Of a stretch of 64,000 bases of DNA, positions 25,718 through 34,778 are shown one piece after another. The notes below the pieces were generated by a model. It saw nothing but the letters and a program-made list of their open reading frames with translations. It was not told the origin of the DNA and ran no database searches. The stretch covers positions 1 through 64,000 of the forward strand of contig NZ_JBBUKT010000003.1 in NCBI RefSeq assembly GCF_038066715.1. Direction: 5' to 3'. Both the position numbers and the translations under genes were made by a program. The DNA comes from Luteolibacter sp. Y139 (GTDB lineage: Bacteria > Verrucomicrobiota > Verrucomicrobiia > Verrucomicrobiales > Akkermansiaceae). Positions within the stretch are counted from its first letter, which is position 1. Each line of letters starts with the position of its first letter.

Positions 25718-28009
25718 TCAGCTTCGCGCTCCCAAGTCCCGGCGTAACTCTTCCACCACGGATCGCAGCTCTGCGGTCAACTCGGTGACAGGAGCTTCGG
25801 GATCAAAGCGCAGCCGGTGATGGAGTGCCAGCGCCTCCACCAGCATTTCCGGCTGCGGCAGTCGTGACGAAAGTCGCATCAGCCACGGGGCCAGTGGCGT
25901 TCCCGGAGGACGCTCGCCCAGCAGCTTGCGCGCGGGTCTTTCCAAGGCAACCAAAGGCGTCGCCGCCACCTTGGCACCCCGCAGGCGAGCCTTCTCCGCA
26001 TCCAGCCGGCTACGCGATCGCCACAGGTTCCGCCCGATGTAGGCCATGCCGAGGGCAAGGGGGGCAAGCAGGCCCAGGGTGATCCACATCATGTGCCCCG
26101 GCTGATCGCGCCATACTAGCAAGTCCTCGCGCACCCGCTGGAACCAGTCGCTCAGCCCTTGGAAACGTTCCACTCGCGGGGTCTCCATCCCCAGCCAATC
26201 GGGCGGCGTGAGATCGACATCGATCCAGTGCTTCGACTGCGCATTCCACGCCCGGCACCAGGCGTGCGCGTGGGTGCCGCGGAGCAACGCCTGGCCGGTC
26301 TTCGGCTCGATCTCGGCGACCACGAAGCCGCTGACGTAGCGGGTCGGCACTCCGCCCTCACGCAACAGCAACGCCGTGGCAGTGGCGAAGAACTCGCAGT
26401 GGCCGGCATGGCTGCTGGTGAGGAATTTCGCCATCAGGGTTCCATCCGTGTCCGGATCGAAATCCGCCGCGGTCTTGTTGTACTTGGTGTATTGGAACGT
26501 CAGGAAGTGCCGCCGCAAGCGCGCGATCTTTTCGTCGAACGGAACCTCCTTCAGGTGGAGCGCGGTCGCGACCTTGGTGATGGCCGCGGCTTCCGACGGG
26601 GGGATCTGAAGCTCCGGCTCCACCGTCACCCGCTTCTTCGAGTCCGGGGAAACCGGCGAAAAATCAAAGCGCCGGCGGTCATAGGAACTGGCCGAAGCCT
26701 TCCATGGCGGCAACTCCGGCGCGAGGCCTGGATCCCACAACACCCGCGCGTCCGCCACCGGCTGGGACGGCTTGAGACGGAAGGTGCCGAAGGGATTGCG
26801 CTGGAATTCCTGCGGATTGAACTGATGAAGGCTGGCCACGTTTCCCGGCAACGGCAGCAGGGTATAATTTCGCGTTGAAGGGGTGGCGCCCCGCAGACGG
26901 AAGCGTGGCAGGCTGTGATCGACGGCGACCTTTGGATCCGGCAAGCCCGGCACGGCGATCAGGAACTTGTCCTCCAGATCATCCGGGTTGTCCGGATTGG
27001 TAATTTCCGAGACGTCGTCGAAGCCATCGTTCTTCTCGTTTTTCGGATCGCCGGGTTTGGGCGGCAAGTCTGCCTTCCAAACCTCTCCTTTCGGCACCTC
27101 CTCCTTTGGATCCGCGCCTTTCGTATCCGCGCCTTTCGTATCCGCGCTCTTAGAATCCGCGCTCTTCGGATCTATTTTTGCCGGCAGCAAGTCAGCCTGC
27201 CAGCTCTGGGCGAGATAGGTGTTGTAAGACGACACCCGCAGCAGCTTTGGCAGCGGCCCCTGCTCCGGAATCAGCCGCCAGATGATCTCCTGCGACATCT
27301 TCAGCCTCCCCAGGCTGCCGATCGAGGTCATGCGGTCGCGGGCATATTCCGAGCTGTAGCCGCCATCGCTGGAACCCAGGGTGGTCAGGTAGCGATAAAG
27401 CTTCATCAGGCCGATCTCGCCGCCCACCCCCATGAACGAAGACGCCAGGATCGAGAGGAAGAAGGCGACCCCGACCTGCGTCCAGGCACGCCCGCTCACT
27501 GACAACAGCCCCCACGCTCCCAGTAGCACCAACAGGGGATAAAAAGCCGGCACATCCGCCTGCGACCCAAGACAGGAAGCCAGTAGCGTGGCGCACAGAT
27601 AGACATGGCCAAACCCGAAGCGGACCTCGCGGAAGGGCAGCCCGTGCTTCCGCGCATGATCCCGCCGCCGCCTCACCATCATCGAAAAGGTCGCGAGCGT
27701 AGTGGTCGGGGACATCCCATACGCCTGCACGAACTCCAGCGGCAGCAGCACCACCGGCAGCCAGGTAAAGACGATCGACATCGTCGCGAGCCGCGCCCCG
27801 TTCAGCAGCACCAGCATCATCACCACCACCAACAGCAGCACCGACAGACGCCAGGCATTGAGAAAGGCGCGTTCGCCGAAGTTCCAGCGCACCCGCGTCC
27901 ACTGAGCACCCTCCACCAGCATCGCGCAGGCAAGCCCCGGCACCACGCGATCGGTCATCACGCCCCAGAACAGGAGCGCGGCACCGAGCAGGAAACGGGG
28001 CGGAGTCAT
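25718..28009 (-). CDS. TgpA-like transglutaminase membrane protein
   Basis: A 763-residue protein with membrane segments in the first 210 residues (about six), a periplasmic region, and a transglutaminase-like domain at about residues 480-620. The catalytic triad is visible as Cys in 'AGHCEFFAT', His in 'THAHAWCRAW' and Asp in 'HWIDVDLTP'. A further membrane segment near residue 645 and a cytoplasmic C-terminal domain follow. This is the TgpA/DUF3488 architecture, usually encoded with a DUF58 protein (here at 28092) and a MoxR ATPase (absent here). Function is likely peptidase-like cell-envelope processing. A pentapeptide repeat (27111-27170) lies in the periplasmic linker. Confidence 0.85.
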   Translation of the reverse strand: MTPPRFLLGAALLFWGVMTDRVVPGLACAMLVEGAQWTRVRWNFGERAFLNAWRLSVLLLVVVMMLVLLNGARLATMSIVFTWLPVVLLPLEFVQAYGMSPTTTLATFSMMVRRRRDHARKHGLPFREVRFGFGHVYLCATLLASCLGSQADVPAFYPLLVLLGAWGLLSVSGRAWTQVGVAFFLSILASSFMGVGGEIGLMKLYRYLTTLGSSDGGYSSEYARDRMTSIGSLGRLKMSQEIIWRLIPEQGPLPKLLRVSSYNTYLAQSWQADLLPAKIDPKSADSKSADTKGADTKGADPKEEVPKGEVWKADLPPKPGDPKNEKNDGFDDVSEITNPDNPDDLEDKFLIAVPGLPDPKVAVDHSLPRFRLRGATPSTRNYTLLPLPGNVASLHQFNPQEFQRNPFGTFRLKPSQPVADARVLWDPGLAPELPPWKASASSYDRRRFDFSPVSPDSKKRVTVEPELQIPPSEAAAITKVATALHLKEVPFDEKIARLRRHFLTFQYTKYNKTAADFDPDTDGTLMAKFLTSSHAGHCEFFATATALLLREGGVPTRYVSGFVVAEIEPKTGQALLRGTHAHAWCRAWNAQSKHWIDVDLTPPDWLGMETPRVERFQGLSDWFQRVREDLLVWRDQPGHMMWITLGLLAPLALGMAYIGRNLWRSRSRLDAEKARLRGAKVAATPLVALERPARKLLGERPPGTPLAPWLMRLSSRLPQPEMLVEALALHHRLRFDPEAPVTELTAELRSVVEELRRDLGARS
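27111..27170 (-). repeat. 15-bp tandem repeat in transglutaminase linker
   Basis: Four direct copies of a 15-bp unit (27111-27125, 27126-27140, 27141-27155, 27156-27170), encoding Ser/Ala/Asp/Lys pentapeptides such as SADTK and GADTK. It is probably a flexible, length-variable linker. Confidence 0.85.
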
Positions 28010-28091
28010 CGGATGTCCAAAGTGGTCGGTTGCAAGTTCACGTCAATGTAACGCCCGGGGCGAAATCAGGCCAGTTCTTCGAGTGGCCCCC

Positions 28092-29480
28092 TCACAATCG
28101 CCTCGGCAGTTTCATCAGGTCCGCCGCTAGCTCGGACGAGCGCAGGAAATGACAGCGCGGGATCGCTCCCGGCTTCTCCCTCACCACGACCATGGCCGAG
28201 GTCTCGATTCCCATCCGATTGAGCCGTTGGAGCAGCTTCGCCCGGCTTGGCGACCAGCCGGCGAAGACGCACAGGCACCCGGCCAGATCGTCGGAGTGGC
28301 GCTGGACCAGCTTCCCGAGCGAGTCGAAATCCTCAACCGGCGAGCTTTCCACCCCCGCCAGCACTTCCAGCAGGGTCTCCGAGCGCGCGATCCCCTGCCC
28401 GGCCGTCACCACCCGTTCACGACCGGCGATGAACATCAGGTCGATCAGCGACTCCTGCGCATCCACCGCCACCACGAACGACGCAGCGACCGACACGGCA
28501 TCCTCGAAGAGATCGTCATCTCCCGTCGCAGGAAAGGTATCGAGGATCAGCCCATGGCGTGGGAAAAAGGTGTCCTCCAGCTCCTTCACCACTGGCTTGC
28601 CGGTGCGCGCCCAAGTCTTCCAATGGATCAGCCGCAGCGGATCGCCCGATTGATAATCGCGCAGGCCCGTGAACTCACCAGTGGCCCCCGCGTGCCGCGC
28701 CGTCGCCTCGCCGCCGGGCTGGAAGCGCGCACTGCCGGGCAGCTCGAACCTCGGCAGCGGATAGCGTTTCGGCAGCACCGCCAGCAGGGTCGGTGGCGAC
28801 GAGGCTTTCACGCAGCGTTGGAAAAGCCCGAGTGGGTCGGGCAGCAGCACCCGCAGATCATTCAGGCGCACCAGTCCGCGGCGGCGTGGGGTGATCGTCA
28901 CTGCGACCTGGCCGCTGGCCCCCAGTCGCTCGACGACCGGACTGCGCCCGCCATCGAACGAGAGGCGCTTCTCGTACAACCAATTCCAGCGGTAGTAGGC
29001 AAATTTCCGGTCGAAGACATTGCGCAGCTTTTCCCCCGGCTCCTCGCTCAGCCGGAAGGTGGCCTCATCCGGCCGCGGGTCCGGCGGCGTCTCCTGCAGT
29101 TGGAACCGCTTCAGCGGCCGGCGGCGCAGATTGCGCAGGGACACGTGATAGGTCACCGGCAGCCCGGCCGTGGCATGGGCGGGCAGGTCGCGCACGGCTT
29201 CCAATGAAGCCCGCCGGAACAGCGTTAGAAATAGCGCGGTCATCATCAGCCCGCAGACCAGGGAAAACGACTGGAACACCGGCGTCTCGGCATTCCCCGC
29301 CGCCGCTCCCGCCGAGATCACCACCAGGATCATCAGCGCGATCCCCGGCGGCCGCACCCGTCGGCGGAACCAATGGTTGAGCTGCGTGCCCCGGACGTAA
29401 AACTGATAGACCGGATTCCGCGGAAACAGCCGCCAGCGCTTGGCAGGTTTCGGTTTGGGCCGGGTTCGGGGCATCGGCAT
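28092..29480 (-). CDS. DUF58 domain protein
   Basis: A 462-residue protein. Basic N-terminus, two membrane segments at about residues 45-95, then a von Willebrand-like DUF58 domain. The hallmark 'GDPLRLIHWKTWARTGK' is near residue 300, followed by 'LVVKELED'-type strand. DUF58 proteins act with MoxR ATPases and transglutaminase-like membrane proteins; the partner transglutaminase gene starts 82 bp downstream. The ATG at 29480 has GGAG 5 nt upstream, which decides it over the longer frame to 29534. Confidence 0.85.
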   Translation of the reverse strand: MPMPRTRPKPKPAKRWRLFPRNPVYQFYVRGTQLNHWFRRRVRPPGIALMILVVISAGAAAGNAETPVFQSFSLVCGLMMTALFLTLFRRASLEAVRDLPAHATAGLPVTYHVSLRNLRRRPLKRFQLQETPPDPRPDEATFRLSEEPGEKLRNVFDRKFAYYRWNWLYEKRLSFDGGRSPVVERLGASGQVAVTITPRRRGLVRLNDLRVLLPDPLGLFQRCVKASSPPTLLAVLPKRYPLPRFELPGSARFQPGGEATARHAGATGEFTGLRDYQSGDPLRLIHWKTWARTGKPVVKELEDTFFPRHGLILDTFPATGDDDLFEDAVSVAASFVVAVDAQESLIDLMFIAGRERVVTAGQGIARSETLLEVLAGVESSPVEDFDSLGKLVQRHSDDLAGCLCVFAGWSPSRAKLLQRLNRMGIETSAMVVVREKPGAIPRCHFLRSSELAADLMKLPRRL

Positions 29481-29554
29481 CAAACTCCATCGCACCTCGC
29501 GGTCCGCCAAGTGGAAACCACGCCGCTTCACCAATCAGAATCGCTCGCACAATT

Positions 29555-29573
29555 AACTTTGCATCACAAAGTT
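29555..29573. promoter_or_regulatory. inverted repeat in divergent promoter region
   Basis: AACTTTG-CATCA-CAAAGTT, a perfect 7-bp inverted repeat with 5-nt spacer, in an AT-rich 111-bp space between the divergent DUF58 and SLBB genes. An operator for either promoter is plausible. Confidence 0.4.
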
Positions 29574-29591
29574 TATCCTTACTTTGCCCCC

Positions 29592-30080
29592 ATGCGCCCA
29601 TGGATGCTTCAAGGACTGGCCATCGGATGCCTGCTCACCGCCGCCGCGGCAGTCGTCCAAAAGGAGACCTCCAAGGCGACCTCGCCCGAAGCCGCAGCCG
29701 ATCGCAAGTTCCTCTCGGAACGCTCGCACAGGTCACCCTCAGGAGCCTCCCCCGCCAAACTTCCCACGAAGATGCGCGGCCTCCGTAAGGACGAGTCCTA
29801 CGCCAGCCGCATGCAAAACAGATTCGAGGAAGGCGACCACGTCACGGTGGGCGGTCAGGTGTATTCTCCCGGACCCGTGCTCGTAGGTTCTTCGTCCACG
29901 CTCCAGTCGGTCATCGCGAAGGCGGGCGGAGTGACACCCTTCGGAGCGCTGAATCGCGTGAGGCTGACACGCGGAGCCACCTGCACGGAATACAATCTCA
30001 ATACCGCAGAGGGGCGCGACACCGCCGTTCAATCCAAGGACACCATCGAAGTGCCCCAAAAAAATGTGATCGGACGATAG
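29592..30080 (+). CDS. small SLBB domain protein
   Basis: A 162-residue protein with a short hydrophobic leader (1-22). A Ser/Lys/Ala-rich stretch precedes an SLBB (beta-grasp) domain at about residues 80-135: 'VTVGGQVYSPGPVLVG' then 'LQSVIAKAGGVTPFGALNRVRL' in part. SLBB domains are found in outer-membrane polysaccharide export (Wza-like) proteins, but here the poly-export domain and lipobox are missing, so it is a stand-alone SLBB. Convergent with a lipoprotein gene 25 bp further on. Confidence 0.65.
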   Translation: MRPWMLQGLAIGCLLTAAAAVVQKETSKATSPEAAADRKFLSERSHRSPSGASPAKLPTKMRGLRKDESYASRMQNRFEEGDHVTVGGQVYSPGPVLVGSSSTLQSVIAKAGGVTPFGALNRVRLTRGATCTEYNLNTAEGRDTAVQSKDTIEVPQKNVIGR

Positions 30081-30105
30081 CCGTGCTCACCGACCCACAG
30101 GCGGA

Positions 30106-30630
30106 TCAGTGGACCTGCCCCAGCAGATTGTCGAAGGCCCGCGCCATATCCGCGTCATAGCTCGGCGCATTGCCCGGCAGGTTCGGCCACGCGAAGCGGA
30201 TGAAGAGCGTCTTGTCCGGCAGCACCTGCGTCCCGTCCAGAATGCGGTAGCGGGTCACCCCTTCGATTTCCGCGTAAGACTCGATGTCCCAGGCACCCTT
30301 CCGGCTGCTTTGGAGGCTGGTCTTCACAAATCTCCGCTTGGTGCCCGCCAAGGCATCCTGCGCCTGCTTCGAATTCGCCTGATAGGCCCCGACGACGACA
30401 TTGGTCGAGTTCTTCCCGGCCTTGTCCGCGGGGTTCGGGATCTGGAAGACACACATCGCGATCGGGAACCCCGGCTTGTCCATGACCACCTTCCAATGGG
30501 AAGGCGGGTTGATCGACAGCGGCTTCGACGATGCCGGAGCCGTCGCGTCCACCACCGGCTCCGATGAACTCGTGGGCCCGGAGCAAGATGCGATCAAGGC
30601 GGCGGCAGCAAAGATAAGGGGAAGGCGCAT
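30106..30630 (-). CDS. lipoprotein, unknown function
   Basis: A 174-residue lipoprotein: signal peptide with lipobox 'LIASC' (Cys 16). The rest is a compact alpha/beta domain with 'HWKVVMDKPGFPIAMCVF' near residue 45 and no catalytic motif I recognise. Function unknown; periplasmic or outer-membrane attached. Confidence 0.65.
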   Translation of the reverse strand: MRLPLIFAAAALIASCSGPTSSSEPVVDATAPASSKPLSINPPSHWKVVMDKPGFPIAMCVFQIPNPADKAGKNSTNVVVGAYQANSKQAQDALAGTKRRFVKTSLQSSRKGAWDIESYAEIEGVTRYRILDGTQVLPDKTLFIRFAWPNLPGNAPSYDADMARAFDNLLGQVH

Positions 30631-30716
30631 GGAATCTTCTCTAACGTGGCAACCCCGCTTCCGCTTGGCAATCCGCCAGATGAACTGGGAGCGCGGGATT
30701 TATCCCGCCCCGCAAC

Positions 30717-31658
30717 TCACGCCGCCCGATGCCGCAGCCGGTCGATGATCACCGCCACCACGATGATCACGCCCGTGATCACCTCGGTCCACGGCGTCGG
30801 GATTCCATTCAGCACGCAACCGGTCCGGATCGTCGTCATCAGCAAAGCCCCGATCAACGCACCAAGCACCGTTCCCTCACCACCCGAAAGACTCGCCCCG
30901 CCGATGACCACCGCAGCGATGATATCGAGCTCCAGGCCCATCGCCGTCGTCGGATCGCCTTGCGAAGACTTGGCCATGTTCATCACCGCGGAAAGTCCGG
31001 CCAGCGCACCGCCGATCATGTAAACAAACAGCTTCGTCTTCGCCACGTTCACCCCGCAGAGCGTCGCCGTGTTCTCATTCGAACCCACCGCGAACACGTG
31101 CCGTCCGAACCGGGTATAGCGCAGCACCAGCGTGAACAGCACGACCAGCGCGATCATCAGCCACACGCCCCACGGAATCCCCGCGCCACCCATCCACGGC
31201 TTGTAGGCCGTCACGTCGAAGGGAAGATTCACCGGCGTCCCATGGGTCGCCACTTTCGCGACACCGCGGAACGCCTGCATCGTGCCAAGCGTGACGATGA
31301 ACGGCAGCAGCTTGAAACCGGTGGAAAGGCCGCCGTTGATCAGACCGCACAAGCCACCGGCGGCAATCGTCCCGAGGAAGACGGCGGCCGGTGAAACATT
31401 CTTCGTCACCATCGTCGCCCCCACCGTGCCGCACAGCGCAATCATCGAGCCCACCGAGAGATCGATGCCACCCGAAATGATGATTAGCGTCATCCCGATT
31501 GCCGCGATGCCCACGATAACCGTCTGGGTGAGGATATTCAGCACCACGTCCTCCGTGAACATCGCCGGATTCCACGCACCGAAGATCCCATACACGATGA
31601 GCAGCGCGATGAACGGACCGAGGAGGGTAAGAATGGATTTGAGGCGCATGTTCTGCAA
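30717..31658 (-). CDS. sugar ABC transporter permease (RbsC-like)
   Basis: A 313-residue integral membrane protein of the BPD_transp_2 family. About eight to ten hydrophobic segments are visible, with the family signature 'IIISGGIDLSVGSMIAL' near residue 65 and 'AAVVIGGASLSGGEGTVLGA' near 255. It would form the pore of a carbohydrate importer with the ATPase 15 bp upstream and the lipoprotein binding protein two genes further. Operon context with FucI suggests L-fucose import. Confidence 0.9.
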   Translation of the reverse strand: MQNMRLKSILTLLGPFIALLIVYGIFGAWNPAMFTEDVVLNILTQTVIVGIAAIGMTLIIISGGIDLSVGSMIALCGTVGATMVTKNVSPAAVFLGTIAAGGLCGLINGGLSTGFKLLPFIVTLGTMQAFRGVAKVATHGTPVNLPFDVTAYKPWMGGAGIPWGVWLMIALVVLFTLVLRYTRFGRHVFAVGSNENTATLCGVNVAKTKLFVYMIGGALAGLSAVMNMAKSSQGDPTTAMGLELDIIAAVVIGGASLSGGEGTVLGALIGALLMTTIRTGCVLNGIPTPWTEVITGVIIVVAVIIDRLRHRAA

Positions 31659-31673
31659 AAAGGGAGCGGCGGC

Positions 31674-33218
31674 CTACGACCGTCGGACTTCACCGCCGCC
31701 GGGAAGATCCGCGGCTTTGCCGGTAGCGACGAGCATCACGTCGTGCGGAGTGAGTTGATCGACCGGCACCGCCCGGGTGAGTTTGCCCTGGCTCATCACG
31801 GCGATACGATCGCAGACACCGAAGAGCTCGGGCAGGTAGCTCGAAATGATGATCACCGCGCGCGGTCGCTTTTCATCAGTCACAACCTCGTTGATCGCTT
31901 CGTAAATGCGCGCCTTCGCGGCAATGTCGATGCCGCGCGTCGGCTCATCTAACAGCAGCACATCGACATCGTATTCCAGCAAGCGCGCGAAAGCGGCCTT
32001 CTGCTGGTTGCCCCCGGACAGCGACCCAATCGCCTGACCTGGCCCCTGGCACTTGATCCCGAGCTTTTCAATCCACGCGGCCGTCGCCGACTTCTGCTTC
32101 GCCGGCGATAGCGTCCCACCCGCGCCGAAGCGCTCCAGGCAAGGCAGCGTGACGTTGTCAGCGATGGAAAGATTCAGCGCGAGCCCCTCTTCCTTCCGAT
32201 TCTCGCTGAGCATGCCAACCCCCTGCTTCCAGCGATCGCGTGGCTTGCTTTTCCCCGCTCCCGGCGTGGCGATCTCCACCGCCCCGCCCTTCACCGGATC
32301 GAGCCCGAACAACGCACGCAAAAACTCAGTCCGCCCCGAGCCCACCAATCCCGCGATGCCCACCACTTCGCCACGATGCAAATCAAGCGTGACGCCATCC
32401 GGCTTGTTTCGCGCACCGGTCAGTCCTGAGACGGCAAGGATCCGCTCACCCGCAGTTCTCTCCGTGCGCGGATAGAGATCCTCCACATCACGCCCCACCA
32501 TCAGCGAAACGATTTCCTCCGGCTCCGTGGTCGCCACATCGCGGGTGCCCACCACCGAACCATCCCGCAAGACCGTCAGTCGCGAAGCCAAGCGCTTCAC
32601 CTCCTCAAGAAAGTGCGAGATGTAGATGATCGAGATCCCCTGCGCCTTCAGGCGATCAATCAGCAAAAACAGCCGCTCGATGTCCTTCTGCGCCAGCGAC
32701 GAGGTCGGCTCATCAAAGACCAACAGCTTGCACCCCATCGCCAGCGAACGGCCGATCTCGATCAATTGCTGAGCGGACACCGACAGCGTGCCCGCCTTCA
32801 CATCCGGCCGGATGTCCGGATGATCGAAATGCGCCAGCGCTTCCATCGCCCGCGCACGCATCACCTTCCGGTCCACAAACGGCCCCTTCCTCGGCTCCAT
32901 CCCGAGCACGATGTTTTCCTCCACCGTCAAATGCGGCGCAACCGACAGCTCCTGATAGATCATCCCAACGCCACACGCCCGCGCATCCAACGGATTCCGC
33001 GGGCAATACACCTGGCCATCGAACTCCATCTCGCCCTCATCCGGCGCATGCGCCCCGGACAGCACCTTCATCAGCGTGCTCTTCCCCGCCCCATTCTCAC
33101 CGACCAAGGCATGCACCTCTCCCGGCAGGATCTCAAGATCCACCCGCCCGAGCGCAATCGTCGGCCCGAAGGTCTTGCGAATGCCCCGCATGACGAGGCG
33201 TGGAACGGAGGAGGACAT
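31674..33218 (-). CDS. sugar ABC transporter ATPase (RbsA-like)
   Basis: A 514-residue double ATPase. The first domain has a full Walker A 'GENGAGKST' near residue 40, Q-loop 'YQELS', and 'SVSAQQLIEIGRSLA' as the degenerate signature. The second domain has a weaker P-loop 'GLVGSGRTEF' and the classic 'LSGGNQQKAAFARLL'. This asymmetry is typical of RbsA/MglA/XylG proteins. It energises carbohydrate import with the permease downstream. The start at 33218 lies 13 bp after the preceding gene. Confidence 0.92.
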   Translation of the reverse strand: MSSSVPRLVMRGIRKTFGPTIALGRVDLEILPGEVHALVGENGAGKSTLMKVLSGAHAPDEGEMEFDGQVYCPRNPLDARACGVGMIYQELSVAPHLTVEENIVLGMEPRKGPFVDRKVMRARAMEALAHFDHPDIRPDVKAGTLSVSAQQLIEIGRSLAMGCKLLVFDEPTSSLAQKDIERLFLLIDRLKAQGISIIYISHFLEEVKRLASRLTVLRDGSVVGTRDVATTEPEEIVSLMVGRDVEDLYPRTERTAGERILAVSGLTGARNKPDGVTLDLHRGEVVGIAGLVGSGRTEFLRALFGLDPVKGGAVEIATPGAGKSKPRDRWKQGVGMLSENRKEEGLALNLSIADNVTLPCLERFGAGGTLSPAKQKSATAAWIEKLGIKCQGPGQAIGSLSGGNQQKAAFARLLEYDVDVLLLDEPTRGIDIAAKARIYEAINEVVTDEKRPRAVIIISSYLPELFGVCDRIAVMSQGKLTRAVPVDQLTPHDVMLVATGKAADLPGGGEVRRS

Positions 33219-33231
33219 GAATGAGAAGCAA

Positions 33232-33657
33232 TCAGTCGGAGGACCTGGGTTTCGCCTCCTTGTCACGCGCCGCCTGCACCTTCACGAGGATGCCCTCCAA
33301 ACTCTCCCGGAGAGCCTTGTCCTCGACCATGAACCCCTCTCCCTGCCACTTGAAGGTTTGCAGGCGCTTGAGACGATTCACACCCGTGTAGTCACCCGCA
33401 TTCTCGCCCTCCGTCACTCGACCCCGCTCGGATTCACGGAACTCGGCAGTCACCGGACGGCCATCGAGGTAGTGAATCGTCCATTCGGTCGTCACCGCCG
33501 AGTGAACGGCCATGGCTCGCACGCTCATCATCTGACCATGGTCAGACACCAGCTCGATCGTGGCACCGTCGCAGGCAGGCTCCCATTCGATCTCCGAAAC
33601 AACGGGATCCGCCTGCGCGGCAATCGCGGCCAATAGCAGAAGAAACGCGTATTTCAT
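33232..33657 (-). CDS. secreted protein inside fucose transport operon
   Basis: A 141-residue protein with a signal peptide (MKYAFLLLLAAIAAQA) and a single small beta-rich domain ('SEIEWEPACDGATIELVSD' in part) with a basic C-terminus. It lies between the sugar-binding protein (66 bp away) and the ATPase (13 bp away), all on one strand, so it is probably co-transcribed. No family is recognised, and RbsABC operons do not normally contain such a gene. Confidence 0.65.
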   Translation of the reverse strand: MKYAFLLLLAAIAAQADPVVSEIEWEPACDGATIELVSDHGQMMSVRAMAVHSAVTTEWTIHYLDGRPVTAEFRESERGRVTEGENAGDYTGVNRLKRLQTFKWQGEGFMVEDKALRESLEGILVKVQAARDKEAKPRSSD

Positions 33658-33723
33658 GACCTTGGTTGCTTAAGCATGATACAGCCCCGACCGCCTCTGG
33701 CTTTTCACTGATCACCCGGCACT

Positions 33724-34698
33724 TCAGGGAATCTGCGTCTTGATCAGCGCCGAAATCTTCGCGTCTTCCAAGTTCGCCGGCGTAATGAGCGTCGCACCCG
33801 TGTCCACCACGGCCTCAACCTTCTCACCCTTGAGCTTGGCCACGGCGGTCTTCACCCCGAGGTAGCCCATGTTGAGCGGATCCTGCAGCACGCTGCCCTG
33901 CATCTCGCCCTTCTTCAGCGCATCGATGAAGGTCGCATCACAATCGAAGCCCACGAACTTCACCTTGCCCGCGAGGTTCTTGCCACGCAGCGCCTGAAGC
34001 ATGCCGTAGGTGCTGGTCTGGTTGCTGGTGAAGATGCCTTGGACCGAAAGCCCGCCACCCTCGGCGAGGCGAGTGATCAGATTCGTCGCGGTGTCCTGCG
34101 CTTGGCTCGCGGTCACGCCCGCATACTGCTCGGCGCTGGCCACCTGGATGTCCGGGAACTTCTTGATCTCATCGAGGAAGCCTTCCTCACGCTGCTCGGT
34201 GGAAGCACTGCCCTGCGCATAGCGGAGCACCGCCACCTTGCCCTTGCCCCCGATGCTCTCCGCCAACGCTTTCGCCGCGATCCGGCCACCCTGGCGGTTG
34301 TCGGTCGCCACATAGCTGGCGATGAAGCCGTCACTATCAGCCAGCGAGGAATCGAAAATCACCACCGGCTTCTTCGCTGAAACTTCCTTCACCACATCGC
34401 GCAACGCCACGGCATCCAGCGGGGCGAGCACGATCGCGTCGTTCTGCAGCGCCTGGTTCTTCACGAGGTCGATCTGCTGCGAGCGGTCGTCCTCCTTCTG
34501 CGGGCCCACGAAGGTCATCTTCACGTTGAGCTCGTCAGCGGCCTTCTTCGCGCCGGCCTCGACCGATTTCCAGAAGATGTGGGTCGTCCCTTTCGGGATG
34601 ACGGCGACGCGGAGCTGGCCGGAGGTGGCGCTGCCGGACTTGTTGCAACCGGCGAGCAGCGCGGCAGCGGTGAGAGCGAAAAGAGCGGTGGATTTCAT
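33724..34698 (-). CDS. sugar ABC transporter substrate-binding lipoprotein
   Basis: A 324-residue lipoprotein with lipobox 'LLAGC' (Cys 18) and a Peripla_BP_4 (RbsB-like) fold: 'LRVAVIPKGTTHIFWKSV' near residue 30, the 'SQQIDLVKNQALQNDAIVLAP' helix, and the 'VKFVGFDCD' strand of the second lobe. It delivers a monosaccharide to the permease and ATPase downstream. Adjacency to fucI (80 bp) points to L-fucose. The start at 34698 puts the lipobox correctly after the leader. Confidence 0.9.
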   Translation of the reverse strand: MKSTALFALTAAALLAGCNKSGSATSGQLRVAVIPKGTTHIFWKSVEAGAKKAADELNVKMTFVGPQKEDDRSQQIDLVKNQALQNDAIVLAPLDAVALRDVVKEVSAKKPVVIFDSSLADSDGFIASYVATDNRQGGRIAAKALAESIGGKGKVAVLRYAQGSASTEQREEGFLDEIKKFPDIQVASAEQYAGVTASQAQDTATNLITRLAEGGGLSVQGIFTSNQTSTYGMLQALRGKNLAGKVKFVGFDCDATFIDALKKGEMQGSVLQDPLNMGYLGVKTAVAKLKGEKVEAVVDTGATLITPANLEDAKISALIKTQIP

Positions 34699-34778
34699 CT
34701 TGGGTTCGAGTGGTGATTCACTGACGGATCGGTCGCTGAAAGTCACGCTTGCTGCGCGCCTTCCACGGAAACCACCCG

